Assembly: GCA_016720685.1 (NCBI GenBank)
Contig: JADKKC010000005.1
Coordinates: forward strand, 1 to 64,000
Direction of reading: 5' to 3'
DNA from: Zoogloea sp.
GTDB taxonomy: Bacteria > Pseudomonadota > Gammaproteobacteria > Burkholderiales > Rhodocyclaceae
DNA: 64,000 nt
Both the position numbers and the translations under genes were made by a program. The number at the start of each line of letters is the position of its first letter. Position 1 is the stretch's first letter. The notes below the pieces were generated by a model. That model was not told the DNA's origin, ran no database searches, and saw only the letters and a list, made by a program, of their open reading frames with translations. Positions 1-10,054 of this stretch are shown here, one piece after another.

Positions 1-3000
1 ATCACCGCGTCCTCGCTGCTCGGCACGCCGTCGATCACCCTGGACGCCACCAACACGACCATCAATGTCAGTGGCGGCACCTACGGCAGCAATACCGGCT
101 TCAGCGATTACCTGCAGAGCACCTTCGACATCGTCAAGGCTGCCGGCGACAAGACCCTGACCATCAACGCCGACCGCACGATCAAGCTGGCCCAGCGCAG
201 CATCGACGGCACCACCACGTCCGGCAAGCTCGATGTCGCCCTCAATCCCTTCCGCTCCACGGCCTCTGGCAATACCGGCGGGGCGGCCATCCTGCAGGGC
301 AGCGATTCGGTGGCGGCGGCCATCCGCAGCAATGGCGGCACCATCGCCATCGGCACCTCCGGCACCGCGGCGACCGGCTTCGGTGCCGACATCTCCGGCA
401 TCAAGGACGGCATCTACCTCGACAACGCCGTGCTCGATTCGCGCATTGCCGGCGACGCGGGCCAGACCGGCGCGAACATCACCCTGAACGGCCGCGCACC
501 CACTACTACCGTGGCCGGAGCCGGTGTGCGCATCAAGGGGGCGCTGGCCAATGTGCGCTCCGGCACCGGCAATCTGAGCATTTCCGGTACGGTGCCTGGC
601 GGCTCCTCGTCCGGCCAGAAGGACGGTGTGGTGATCGGCGAGGACGGCAGCTCCCGCGTCACCCTCGCCACCACCTCCGGCGCCATCGCCATCACCGGTG
701 ACGCCACCAGCGTCGGCACCTCGCCTTCGGTGACGGGTGCCAGCCGTTACGACGGCGTGGTGGTGTCCTCGGCAGCCCTCATCCAGAGCGGCAGCGGCGC
801 CATCACCGTGGTCGGCAAGGGCAGCGGCGGCGATCAGAGCTACCTGGTCGAAAACCATGGCATCAAGCTCGAAAACGCCAAGACCAGCATCGTCTCCACC
901 TCAGGCGCGATCAGCCTGTACGGCAGCTCCGGCGGCAAGACCAGCGACACCGGTGGCGCCAACAGCTTCGGTATCTATTCGGCTGGCGACACCATGTACA
1001 TCGGTTCGGCGCCCATTTCAGCCGTGAGCGGCGGGGTGATTGCCAGCGGCAACATCGTGCTGGCTGCCGACAGCATGCAACTGATCAATTCGTCCAACCT
1101 GCACCTCAACGTAGCCTCCTCGGGCGAGCTGCGCATCCACACCGAAACCGCCGCCCGCGACATCGCCTTCGGCACAACGGGTGGCGTGGACAAGCTCAAC
1201 CTGGGTAGCACCTGGTTCAATGGCGCGACCACGTCGATTTTCCAGCCGGGCTTCACCGACGTGGTATTCGGTCATGCGGCCAGCGCCACATCGGCCCTTG
1301 CTGCGCCGGTGGTGAGCTCCTCCACCGGCACCCTGACCGTCGGTGCCGCCACGACCCTGCGCGATCACGCCATCTTCGAGATGGATGGCACGGGTGGTGC
1401 GGTAAAGATCAACTCGGCGCTGACCGTGAAGGGCAGTTCCGGCGACGCCGCCCGCAGCCTGACCCTCAATACCGACGCCGGCGCGACCGGCGCCGGGACC
1501 ATCGAGGTTCACTCGGTGCAGTTGCTGGGCAGCGGCGACAATGTGCTGACCGGCGCCAACCTGGTTGGCAAGCTGGCCGCCAACATCGACGGCAACCTGG
1601 CCTTCAACAACAGCCAGGCCCTGGCCATCGACTCGGTCAATGCCCAGGACAAGACCACCGCCGGCGCCAACACCTGGTTTGGCAGCACCAAGCCCACCAC
1701 CAACGGCATCACCACCAACAGCCACGACGCCACGCTTGCGCTGACGGCCGGCGACCTGACGATCAACCAGTCCATCACCGCCGGCACGGCCACGGTGAGC
1801 CTGAGCACCCCGGCTGGCAAGCTCACCGAAGCCGGTGGCGTGGCCTCTGCCGCCCCTAACATCAGCGCCGGCCAGCTCTACGTCGGCGCCCGCGACAGCT
1901 CGCTGCTCAACAACGACAACGTGGTCGGCACCCTTGCGGCCAGCATCACGGCTGGCAACCTCGAATTCCGCAACACCACTGGCCTCGATATCGGCCAGGT
2001 GGCGGTCACGGCCCGCAGCGCCCAGGCGGATGGCTCCGTTACTACGGCGGTGAGCAACCGCAACGGCCTGACGGCCACCAATGCGGGCAGTGGCAAAGTT
2101 GCCCTCCAGCTCACCAGCGGCAACCTGACCCAGTCACAGGACATCGCGGTCACCGGCCTGCAGCTCGATCTCACCAGTGGTTTCGCCACGCTGGGCCGCA
2201 GCACCAACGACATCGGCACCCTGTCCGCCGTCCTTCACGGGGCCGCCCAGACGCTGACGCTCAACGACCGTAACAATCTCACCGTCGGGACGCTGACTAG
2301 CGCCTTGCTCGGCAGCACCAGCGGCGTCACCACCAGTAACGGCAACGTGACGATTTCCGCCTCGGCAGACGCGGCTTCCACAAGCGGCAATCTCACCCTC
2401 GACCAGTTCATCAACGCCGGCACCGCTGTGGTGGACCTCGCCTCCGGCAAGGGTGCCATCAACGAGAATGCGACGGTCAGCGCGGCCATCATCACCGCCA
2501 GCCAGCTGCGTCTCACGGCCGTCGGCACCTCGCTGCTCAACAATGCCAACCAGGTGGACACCCTTGCCGGCGCGATCAGCGGCGACGCCCAGGGCCTCGA
2601 CTTCCGCAACGCGCGCGGCCTGACGATTGGCAGTGTGGCGGGCACCGACGGGCTCACCATCGGCGGTGCGGGGAGCCGCGGCACCTTGCTGCTCGACACC
2701 ACTGCCGCCCCGACGGGCACCGGCACCCTCGACCAGACCCAGCCGATCAAGGCCGCCGGCCTGCTGCTGCGTACCAATGGTGACGTGACCCTCACCAACC
2801 CGGCCAACGCCGTGGCAAGCCTCGCCGCCGATACCGCCGGCAGCAATCTCAACTACGTGGATGCCGACAACCTGACCATCGGCACCCTCGCGCCGAACGT
2901 CGGCGGCAGCAGCACGGCCGGCATCAGCGCCGGCACCACCAGTGGCGGCAAGACGGTCAAGCTCGAATCCCTGGCCGGTGCCCTCAGCCAGAGCGCCGCC

Positions 3001-4752
3001 TCGCCGATCACCACCGAGAATCTCTATCTGGGTGCGCAGACCGGCGTCGTTCTAGACAACACCGGCAACGATGTGGCGGTGATCGCCGGCCGCGTGTCCG
3101 GCACGGGCGCCTTTGTGTTTGCCGACAAGAACATCCTCACGGTTGGCACCGTTGCCAATGTGGCGGGTACACCGGTAGATGGCGTGCAGACGACCAATGG
3201 CGACATCCGCCTGTCGGCTTCGAAGGATGGTGCATCGAGCACGGGTGATCTGGCTCTGACCCAGGATGTCATCGCCGGTGGCGATGCAACGATGACCCTT
3301 GAAGCCCTGAAGGGTGCGGTCAGCGAAACCGGCAACGTGGATCTCACCGCCACGCGCCTGCTCGTCAACGCCCAGGATACGACCAGCCTCGACAACACAG
3401 GGGGCTCCGGCAAGCACCTGATCGGCACGCTGGCAGCCAGCATCACCGGCTCGCCGGCGAACTTCGGCTTCCGCAACGACCAGGCGCTGATCGTTGGCAG
3501 CGTCACCGCCCAGGACAGCATCACGCCCACTCTCGGCGTGACGACAGCCAATGGCAACATCCGCATCGCCACCCTCGGCAGCCTGGCGGGGGACGCGATC
3601 ACCATCGTCAACAACATCGGCGCCGGCACCAACGGCTCGGTGGACATCCGGGCCGGCGGCACGGCCGGCGACATCGCCATCGACGGGGCAAGCGTGCGCT
3701 CCACCAATGGCGGGGCGGCCGGCAGCGGCACGGTTCAGCTGGTGGCAGGGCGCAACATCAGCACCAGCACCGCCAACGGCACGACGACGGAAATCGGTAC
3801 CGCCGGCAGCGTGCTGCTGCAGGCAGCCGGGACGATTGGTGCCGACGGCCGGCGCATTGAACTGCAGGACGTCGCCACGCTGGCCAGCCAGGCCGGCGGC
3901 GATACCTGGCTGCGCAAGCTGGACGGCACAAGCAACGATCTGCTTATTGGCGCAGTCACGGCCCTCAACCCGTCCGCCACCTTTGGCGGCACGGTTGCCG
4001 ACCTTGCCGGCGTAATGACCACCACCAACAACGGGCGCATTGCGCTGAGCAACGACAACGGTGCCATTACTGTCGTGAATGATGTGACCGCCAACGGCAG
4101 CGGCAGCATCGACCTGCGCACCGGCGGGACCAACAAGGCCATCGCCCTTAACGGTGCCACGCTGAGCTCCACCAGCGGCCAGGTGCAAGTGCTGGCCAGC
4201 GGCGACATTTCCACCAGCACCGCCAACGGCACGACGACCGAAATCGCCACCAGCGGCAACGCGCTGCTGGTCGCCGGTGGCGCCATCGGCGCGGACGGCC
4301 GGCGCATCGAAACGAGTGGCGTGAACCCTGGCCGCCGAGTCCGTCGGCGCCCAGTGGCTGCGCCAGACCAGCGGCGACCTGATCGTTGGCGCCGTCACTG
4401 CCCTCAAGCCGAACGACGTGGGCGGCACCGACAAGGCCGGCCTCGTCACCACCGCCGACAACGCCCCGATCAACCTCGACGTCACGGCCGGCAACCTGAC
4501 GGTGATCAGCAACATCAGCGCCAATGGCAGCGGCAGCATCGACCTGCGCACCGGCGGACCAACAAGGCCATCGCCCTCAACGGCGCCACGCTGAGCTCCA
4601 CCAGCGGCCAGGTGCAGTGCTGGCCAGCGGCGACATTTCCACCAGCACCGCCAACGGCACGACGACCGAAATCGCCACCAGCGGCAACGCGCTGCTGGTT
4701 GCCGGGGGTGCCATCGGCGCGGACGGCCAGCGCATCGAAACGAGTGGCGTGA
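1..4752 (+). CDS. Giant FHA-like beta-helix adhesin, upstream segment (5' end outside window)
   Basis: The frame is open from the first base, so the gene starts upstream. The product is low-complexity, rich in Gly, Ala, Thr, Ser and Asn, with degenerate motifs such as LTIGSV, LLNNAN and GTLAASI repeating roughly every 100-150 residues. This is typical of exported filamentous-haemagglutinin-like beta-helix proteins. The sensible reading ends near 4326, where the sequence lacks 2 bases relative to sister repeat copies; beyond that this frame runs through arginine-rich nonsense to 4752. It continues in other frames as the next two entries. No signal or TPS domain is visible because the N-terminus lies outside the window. 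A large surface or secreted adhesin is likely; the secretion route cannot be judged. Confidence 0.8.
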   Translation: MTASSLLGTPSITLDATNTTINVSGGTYGSNTGFSDYLQSTFDIVKAAGDKTLTINADRTIKLAQRSIDGTTTSGKLDVALNPFRSTASGNTGGAAILQGSDSVAAAIRSNGGTIAIGTSGTAATGFGADISGIKDGIYLDNAVLDSRIAGDAGQTGANITLNGRAPTTTVAGAGVRIKGALANVRSGTGNLSISGTVPGGSSSGQKDGVVIGEDGSSRVTLATTSGAIAITGDATSVGTSPSVTGASRYDGVVVSSAALIQSGSGAITVVGKGSGGDQSYLVENHGIKLENAKTSIVSTSGAISLYGSSGGKTSDTGGANSFGIYSAGDTMYIGSAPISAVSGGVIASGNIVLAADSMQLINSSNLHLNVASSGELRIHTETAARDIAFGTTGGVDKLNLGSTWFNGATTSIFQPGFTDVVFGHAASATSALAAPVVSSSTGTLTVGAATTLRDHAIFEMDGTGGAVKINSALTVKGSSGDAARSLTLNTDAGATGAGTIEVHSVQLLGSGDNVLTGANLVGKLAANIDGNLAFNNSQALAIDSVNAQDKTTAGANTWFGSTKPTTNGITTNSHDATLALTAGDLTINQSITAGTATVSLSTPAGKLTEAGGVASAAPNISAGQLYVGARDSSLLNNDNVVGTLAASITAGNLEFRNTTGLDIGQVAVTARSAQADGSVTTAVSNRNGLTATNAGSGKVALQLTSGNLTQSQDIAVTGLQLDLTSGFATLGRSTNDIGTLSAVLHGAAQTLTLNDRNNLTVGTLTSALLGSTSGVTTSNGNVTISASADAASTSGNLTLDQFINAGTAVVDLASGKGAINENATVSAAIITASQLRLTAVGTSLLNNANQVDTLAGAISGDAQGLDFRNARGLTIGSVAGTDGLTIGGAGSRGTLLLDTTAAPTGTGTLDQTQPIKAAGLLLRTNGDVTLTNPANAVASLAADTAGSNLNYVDADNLTIGTLAPNVGGSSTAGISAGTTSGGKTVKLESLAGALSQSAASPITTENLYLGAQTGVVLDNTGNDVAVIAGRVSGTGAFVFADKNILTVGTVANVAGTPVDGVQTTNGDIRLSASKDGASSTGDLALTQDVIAGGDATMTLEALKGAVSETGNVDLTATRLLVNAQDTTSLDNTGGSGKHLIGTLAASITGSPANFGFRNDQALIVGSVTAQDSITPTLGVTTANGNIRIATLGSLAGDAITIVNNIGAGTNGSVDIRAGGTAGDIAIDGASVRSTNGGAAGSGTVQLVAGRNISTSTANGTTTEIGTAGSVLLQAAGTIGADGRRIELQDVATLASQAGGDTWLRKLDGTSNDLLIGAVTALNPSATFGGTVADLAGVMTTTNNGRIALSNDNGAITVVNDVTANGSGSIDLRTGGTNKAIALNGATLSSTSGQVQVLASGDISTSTANGTTTEIATSGNALLVAGGAIGADGRRIETSGVNPGRRVRRRPVAAPDQRRPDRWRRHCPQAERRGRHRQGRPRHHRRQRPDQPRRHGRQPDGDQQHQRQWQRQHRPAHRRTNKAIALNGATLSSTSGQVQCWPAATFPPAPPTARRPKSPPAATRCWLPGVPSARTASASKRVA

Positions 4753-6003
4753 ACACCCTGGCCGCCGAATCGACCGGCGCCCAGTGGCTGCGCCAGACCA
4801 GCGGCGACCTGATCGTTGGCGCCGTCACGGCCCTCAAGCCGAACGACGTGGGCGGCACCGACAAGGCCGGCCTCGTCACCACCGCCGGCAACGCCCCGAT
4901 CAACCTCGACGTCACGGCCGGGAGCCTGACGGTGATCAGCAACATCAGCGCCAACGGCAGCGGCAGCATCGACCTGCGCACCGGCGGGACCAACAAGGCC
5001 ATCGCCCTCAACGGTGCCACGCTGAGCTCCACCAGCGGCCAGGTGCAAGTGCTGGCCAGCGGCGACATTTCCACCAGCACCGCCAACGGCACGACGACCG
5101 AAATCGCCACCAGCGGCAACGCGCTGCTGGTTGCCGGGGGTGCCATCGGCGCGGACGGCCAGCGCATCGAAACGAGTGGCGTGAACACCCTGGCCGCCGA
5201 GTCCGTCGGCGCCCAGTGGCTGCGCCAGACCAGCGGCGACCTGATCGTTGGCGCCGTCACTGCCCTCAAGCCGAACGACGTGGGCGGCACCGACAAGGCC
5301 GGCCTCGTCACCACCGCCGGCAACGCCCCGATCAACCTCGACGTCACGGCCGGCAACCTGACGGTGATCAGCAACATCAGCGCCAATGGCAGCGGCAGCA
5401 TCGACCTGCGCACCGGCGGGACCAACAAGGCCATCGCCCTTAACGGTGCCACGCTGAGCTCCACCAGCGGCCAGGTGCAAGTGCTGGCCAGCGGCGACAT
5501 TTCCACCAGCACCGCCAACGGCACGACGACCGAAATCGCCACCAGCGGCAACGCGCTGCTGGTCGCCGGTGGCGCCATCGGCGCGGACGGCCGGCGCATC
5601 GAAACGAGTGGCGTGAACACCCTGGCCGCCGAGTCCGTCGGCGCCCAGTGGCTGCGCCAGACCAGCGGCGACCTGATCGTTGGCGCCGTCACGGCCCTCA
5701 AGCCGAACGACGTGGGCGGCACCGACAAGGCCGGCCTCGTCACCACCGCCGGCAACGCCCCGATCAACCTCGACGTCACGGCCGGCAACCTGACGGTGAT
5801 CAGCAACATCAGCGCCAATGGCAGCGGCAGCATCGACCTGCGCACCGGCGGGACCAACAAGGCCATCGCCCTCAACGGCGCCACGCTGAGCTCCACCAGC
5901 GGCCAGGTGCAAGTGCTGGCCAGCGGCGACATTTCCACCAGCACCGCCAACGGCACGACGACCGAAATCGCCACCAGCGGCAACGCGCTGCTGGTTGCCG
6001 GGG
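4121..6003 (+). repeat. Tandem 432-bp coding repeats in adhesin
   Basis: The landmark ccggcggg occurs at 4121, 4551, 4981, 5413 and 5845. The intact spacing is 432 bp (144 codons); the first two intervals are 430 bp because each has lost two bases. Copies differ at only a few positions, so this is a recent tandem expansion that is also prone to misassembly. Confidence 0.9.
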
Positions 6004-6047
6004 TGCCATCGGCACTGAAGCACAGCGGATCGAGCTGGCGGGCGTGA
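4524..6047 (+). CDS. Adhesin, middle segment (frame-shifted continuation)
   Basis: This is the same giant adhesin read in another frame. Meaningful sequence runs from about 4616 to 6000 and consists almost wholly of the 144-residue repeat containing GDISTSTANGTTTEIATSGN, GAQWLRQTSGDLIVGAV and LDVTAGNLTVISNISANGSG. Compared with sister copies it is reached after single-base losses at 4557 (GGG to GG) and 4616 (AA to A). It is left again at 6000-6003, where a run of five G has become four. The three segments join into one continuous protein if those bases are restored, so I treat this as one gene with indels, not as a separate protein. Confidence 0.7.
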   Translation: MAAAASTCAPADQQGHRPQRRHAELHQRPGAVLASGDISTSTANGTTTEIATSGNALLVAGGAIGADGQRIETSGVNTLAAESTGAQWLRQTSGDLIVGAVTALKPNDVGGTDKAGLVTTAGNAPINLDVTAGSLTVISNISANGSGSIDLRTGGTNKAIALNGATLSSTSGQVQVLASGDISTSTANGTTTEIATSGNALLVAGGAIGADGQRIETSGVNTLAAESVGAQWLRQTSGDLIVGAVTALKPNDVGGTDKAGLVTTAGNAPINLDVTAGNLTVISNISANGSGSIDLRTGGTNKAIALNGATLSSTSGQVQVLASGDISTSTANGTTTEIATSGNALLVAGGAIGADGRRIETSGVNTLAAESVGAQWLRQTSGDLIVGAVTALKPNDVGGTDKAGLVTTAGNAPINLDVTAGNLTVISNISANGSGSIDLRTGGTNKAIALNGATLSSTSGQVQVLASGDISTSTANGTTTEIATSGNALLVAGVPSALKHSGSSWRA

Positions 6048-9000
6048 GTACCCTCGCCGCCACGTCGGCCGGTGCCCAGTGGCTGACCCATTCGGGCGGC
6101 GACCTGGAGCTCGGCGCTGTTACCGCTCTCAACGGCGGCACCTCGGGCAGCGGTCTTGTCACCACTACGCCGGGGCAGGACATCAGCCTCAAGACGCTGG
6201 ACGGCAGCATTGCGCTGGCCGGGCCGGTGCGGACTACCGAGGCGGCGGGTGTTTTGACCGGCATTGTTACGCTGGAGTCGGCAGGGGGAATCAGCCAGAG
6301 CACCAACGCCGGCGCCGAGCTTTCGGCCGCCCAGGCGCGCCTGGTGGCCGGCAATGGCGAAGCCCGCCTGGAAAACACCGGAAACCGCGTGGCGACCCTG
6401 GCAGGTCAGGCCACGGGTGGCGACTTCAGCTTCGTCAATAATGGCGCGCTGCTGGTGGATGAAGTGACCACCGGCCTGAGCTCGGGCAGCAGCGCTGGCG
6501 TGGAGGCTTTATCGGCCGGGCGCCATGTCACCCTGCAGACGCTTGCCGGTGACCTGAGCTTCAACCGTCGCATTGCGGCGAGCGATGTGGCGACGCTGTT
6601 TGCGGCTGGCAATATCATCCAGTCGACGGCATCGGGTGCCGAACTCGGCGCGACCGCCCTGCGCCTGCAGGCAGGGGGTGACGCCACGCTGGAGAACATC
6701 GGCAACACGGTCGGCACGCTGGCCGCGAGCACCGGCGGCAAGCTCAGCTATGTGGATGCCGACGCTCTGCGCGTCGGTACGGTGACGACCACCTCCGGCC
6801 CGGCGTCTTTGCTGGGTTCGACGGTGGGTGTGAGCGCTGCCGGGGCCACGACCCTGCAAACCCTCGACGGAACGACCGGCAGCCTGACCCTCGCCGACAG
6901 CGTGACGACCAGCGGCAGCGGGGCGGTGACGACCCTGACGGCCGGCAAGGACATCGTTCAGGAAGCGGGTAGCCGGGTGTCGTCCGACGCCCTGCGCCTG
7001 CAGGCGGGCGGCGACGCCACGCTGGAAACCGCCACCAACACGGTCGGCACACTCGCCGCCAGCACCGGCGGCAAGCTCAGCTATGTGGATGCCGACGCTC
7101 TGCGCGTCGGTACGGTGACGACCACCTCCGGCCCGGCGTCTTTGCTGGGTTCGACGGTGGGTGTGAGCGCTGCCGGGGCCACGACCCTGCAAACCCTCGA
7201 CGGAACGACCGGCAGCCTGACCCTCGCCGACAGCGTGACGACCAGCGGCAGCGGGGCGGTGACGACCCTGACGGCCGGCAAGGACATCGTTCAGCAAACG
7301 GGTAGCCGGGTGTCGTCCGACGCCCTGCGCCTGCAGGCGGGCGGCGACGCCACGCTGGAAACCGCCACCAACACGGTCGGCACGCTGGCCGCCAGCACCG
7401 GCGGCAAGCTCAGCTATGTGGATGCCGACGCTCTGCGCGTCGGTACGGTGACGACCACCTCCGGCCCGGCGTCTTTGCTGGGTTCAACGGTGGGTGTGAG
7501 CGCTGCCGGGGCCACGACCCTGCAAACCCTCGACGGAACGACCGGCAGCCTGACCCTCGCCGACAGCGTGACGACCAGCGGCAGCGGGGCGGTGACGACC
7601 CTGGCGGCCGGCAAGGACATCGTTCAGCAAACGGGTAGCCGGGTGTCGTCCGACGCCTTGCGCCTGCAGGCGGGCGGCGACGCCACGCTGGAAACCGCCA
7701 CCAACACGGTCGGCACACTCGCCGCCAGCACCGGCGGCAAGCTCAGCTATGTGGATGCCGACGCTCTGCGCATCGGTACGGTGACGACCACCTCCGGCCC
7801 GGCGTCTTTGCTGGGTTCGACGGTGGGTGTGAGCGCTGCCGGGGCCACGACCCTGCAAACCCTCGACGGAACGACCGGCAGCCTGACCCTCGCCGACAGC
7901 GTGACGACCAGCGGCAGCGGGGCGGTGACGACCCTGACGGCCGGCAAGGACATCGTTCAGGAAGCGGGTAGCCGGGTGTCGTCCGACGCCCTGCGCCTGC
8001 AGGCGGGCGGCGACGCCACGCTGGAAACCGCCACCAACACGGTCGGCACACTCGCCGCCAGCACCGGCGGCAAGCTCAGCTATGTGGATGCCGACGCTCT
8101 GCGCGTCGGTACGGTGACGACCACCTCCGGCCCGGCGTCTTTGCTGGGTTCGACGGTGGGTGTGAGCGCTGCCGGGGCCACGACCCTGCAAACCCTCGAC
8201 GGAACGACCGGCAGCCTGACCCTCGCCGACAGCGTGACGACCAGCGGCAGCGGGGCGGTAACGACCCTGACGGCCGGCAAGGACATCGTCCAGGGAGCGG
8301 GTAGCCGGGTGTCGTCCGACGCCCTGCGTCTGCAGGCGGGCGGCGACGCCACGCTGGAAACTGCCACCAACACGGTCGGCACACTGGCTGCTGAAGTGGC
8401 TACCGGGGATCTGCGCTTCGTGAATGCCCAGGCCCTGGCCATCGGCAGCGTCACGACGAGCACTGCAGCCGCGGCGGGTACAACGGACGGCGCCAGGACG
8501 GCTTCCGCCGGACGTCACATCAGCCTGCAGAGCCTGGCTGGCGATATCTCGATCAACCAGCAACTGAGGACTACCGCGGATGCGGGGGGGACGGACACGG
8601 CCACCCTGTCTGCGGCGGGGGGTATCACCCAGAGCAGTTCCGCGGGCGCGACGCTGTCGGCCTCGCAGCTGCGTGTCCTGACGGCAGCCGGCGGCGCCAG
8701 TCTGGCTAATACCGGCAACGTCGTTGGCGCCGTTGCGGCCGACGTGACGGGTGGCAGCTTTGCGCTCGCCAGCAACCGGGCCCTGACAGTGGGCTCCGTG
8801 ACTACCGCGACGCCGCTGCTGGCTGGCACGAGCACCGGGATCATGACGCGTGGGCAAGGCATCAGCGTGAGCACGAGCGGTGCCGGCAGTGATGTGCGAC
8901 TGGATGCCGACGTGCTCACGACTGCAGGCGGTGCGTCCGCTGGTGCCGATATCAATGTGGCGGCGGGCGGAGCCCTCGCCCAGGCAGCCGGCAACTTGCG

Positions 9001-10054
9001 CGGCGGTACTGACGGTACGGTGCGCCTCGGCGCGGCTGCCGGTGGCGTGAGCCAGACCGGCAACGGCGTGGTGACGGCATCCAGGCTGCTGGTTGAGGCT
9101 GCCGCCGACAGTGCGCTGCTGAATGCGGGTAACGCAGTGGCGACGCTGGCGGCTAGGTCTGGCGGCGCCTTCTCGTATCGCAATGCCGGCAACCTGGAAA
9201 TCGGCAGTGTCACGCGTGCCGACGCCACTCCGGTCAATGGAGTCGCGGCAGCCGGCAGGGTCTTCGTCGAAACGCCAAGCGGCAATCTCACCCTCACGCA
9301 GCAGGTGTCGGGCGTGGGCAGCGGGGCAAATTCGAATGCCGTGGTACTGCACGCCGGCAATCGTTTCCACAACGAGGCCACGCCGGGCAGTACGGCGGTC
9401 GTGGCTGACAATGGCCGCTGGTTGATTTACGACAACAACCCGACCCTGCAGGACAAGGAGTTGGGCGGCCTGACCCCCGACTTCATGCGCCTTGCCACCT
9501 TCTACGCCAGCTATGGCCCGGATCGGGTGACCCAGGCAGGCAACGGTTACCTCACCACTGCCGGCTTCATGCCCCCCGAACAGATTGCCCGTCCGGTGGG
9601 CGGTGTGGTGCAGGCCGAAACGCAGTACAACAACCGTACTGTGTCGCTGGGCTATATCGGCGGCGGCGAGGTGGTGAACGGCGCCATTTTCGTGCAGGTC
9701 AGCGAGCCGCTGGTGCCTATCGGTACGGTAACGCCAGTCAGCCTGTTCATGGCGCCTGCCGGTGTGCCGGTGCGGCCGTTGATGGTGCCCATCCTGCTGT
9801 CGGCCGAGCGGGGTTCGCACTTCCAGAGTTCGCTGGCGGGGCTGGCCGGGCGTGGCGAGATCGAGAACGTGACCCTCGCCAACGGCGATCCGCTGCCTGA
9901 CTGGATCAACTTCGATGTGGCTTCCAAGCGAATCTTCGGCACCCTGCCGGCGGATGCGTCGGGGCAGATTCCCCTGCTGGTGATCGTGCGTGACCCGGAT
10001 GGTGTCGAGCGGCGAAAGGTGGATCTGCTGATGAAGGTGAGCATGGCCGACTGA
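5648..10054 (+). CDS. Adhesin, C-terminal segment with 111-aa repeats and putative Ig-like end
   Basis: This is the C-terminal part of the adhesin. Meaningful sequence starts about 6003; the earlier part of this frame is an out-of-frame artefact. It contains five near-perfect 111-residue repeats (about 6751-8395), then divergent beta-helix repeats. The tail has a conserved segment around LTPDFMRLATFYASYGPD, then a domain ending in LPDWINFDVASKRIFGTLPA and LLVIVRDPDGVERR, which resembles the putative Ig (He_PIG/cadherin-like) fold. There is no autotransporter beta-barrel, so export would need a separate system. The TGA stop overlaps the ATG of the following transglycosylase. Confidence 0.8.
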   Translation: MAAPDQRRPDRWRRHGPQAERRGRHRQGRPRHHRRQRPDQPRRHGRQPDGDQQHQRQWQRQHRPAHRRDQQGHRPQRRHAELHQRPGASAGQRRHFHQHRQRHDDRNRHQRQRAAGCRGAIGTEAQRIELAGVSTLAATSAGAQWLTHSGGDLELGAVTALNGGTSGSGLVTTTPGQDISLKTLDGSIALAGPVRTTEAAGVLTGIVTLESAGGISQSTNAGAELSAAQARLVAGNGEARLENTGNRVATLAGQATGGDFSFVNNGALLVDEVTTGLSSGSSAGVEALSAGRHVTLQTLAGDLSFNRRIAASDVATLFAAGNIIQSTASGAELGATALRLQAGGDATLENIGNTVGTLAASTGGKLSYVDADALRVGTVTTTSGPASLLGSTVGVSAAGATTLQTLDGTTGSLTLADSVTTSGSGAVTTLTAGKDIVQEAGSRVSSDALRLQAGGDATLETATNTVGTLAASTGGKLSYVDADALRVGTVTTTSGPASLLGSTVGVSAAGATTLQTLDGTTGSLTLADSVTTSGSGAVTTLTAGKDIVQQTGSRVSSDALRLQAGGDATLETATNTVGTLAASTGGKLSYVDADALRVGTVTTTSGPASLLGSTVGVSAAGATTLQTLDGTTGSLTLADSVTTSGSGAVTTLAAGKDIVQQTGSRVSSDALRLQAGGDATLETATNTVGTLAASTGGKLSYVDADALRIGTVTTTSGPASLLGSTVGVSAAGATTLQTLDGTTGSLTLADSVTTSGSGAVTTLTAGKDIVQEAGSRVSSDALRLQAGGDATLETATNTVGTLAASTGGKLSYVDADALRVGTVTTTSGPASLLGSTVGVSAAGATTLQTLDGTTGSLTLADSVTTSGSGAVTTLTAGKDIVQGAGSRVSSDALRLQAGGDATLETATNTVGTLAAEVATGDLRFVNAQALAIGSVTTSTAAAAGTTDGARTASAGRHISLQSLAGDISINQQLRTTADAGGTDTATLSAAGGITQSSSAGATLSASQLRVLTAAGGASLANTGNVVGAVAADVTGGSFALASNRALTVGSVTTATPLLAGTSTGIMTRGQGISVSTSGAGSDVRLDADVLTTAGGASAGADINVAAGGALAQAAGNLRGGTDGTVRLGAAAGGVSQTGNGVVTASRLLVEAAADSALLNAGNAVATLAARSGGAFSYRNAGNLEIGSVTRADATPVNGVAAAGRVFVETPSGNLTLTQQVSGVGSGANSNAVVLHAGNRFHNEATPGSTAVVADNGRWLIYDNNPTLQDKELGGLTPDFMRLATFYASYGPDRVTQAGNGYLTTAGFMPPEQIARPVGGVVQAETQYNNRTVSLGYIGGGEVVNGAIFVQVSEPLVPIGTVTPVSLFMAPAGVPVRPLMVPILLSAERGSHFQSSLAGLAGRGEIENVTLANGDPLPDWINFDVASKRIFGTLPADASGQIPLLVIVRDPDGVERRKVDLLMKVSMAD
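6660..8395 (+). repeat. Five tandem 333-bp coding repeats in adhesin
   Basis: The landmark tgtggatgccgacgctctgcg starts at 6751, 7084, 7417, 7750 and 8083, exactly 333 bp (111 codons) apart. Copies are nearly identical; the few differences include GAAGCG/CAAACG, Val/Ile and Thr/Ala changes. The reading frame is intact throughout. A partial, more divergent copy leads in from about 6660. Confidence 0.93.

Noticed and set aside
4121..8395. Regular repeats resembling a CRISPR array
   Set aside because: Units are 432 and 333 bp, contiguous and protein-coding, with no spacers and no cas genes.
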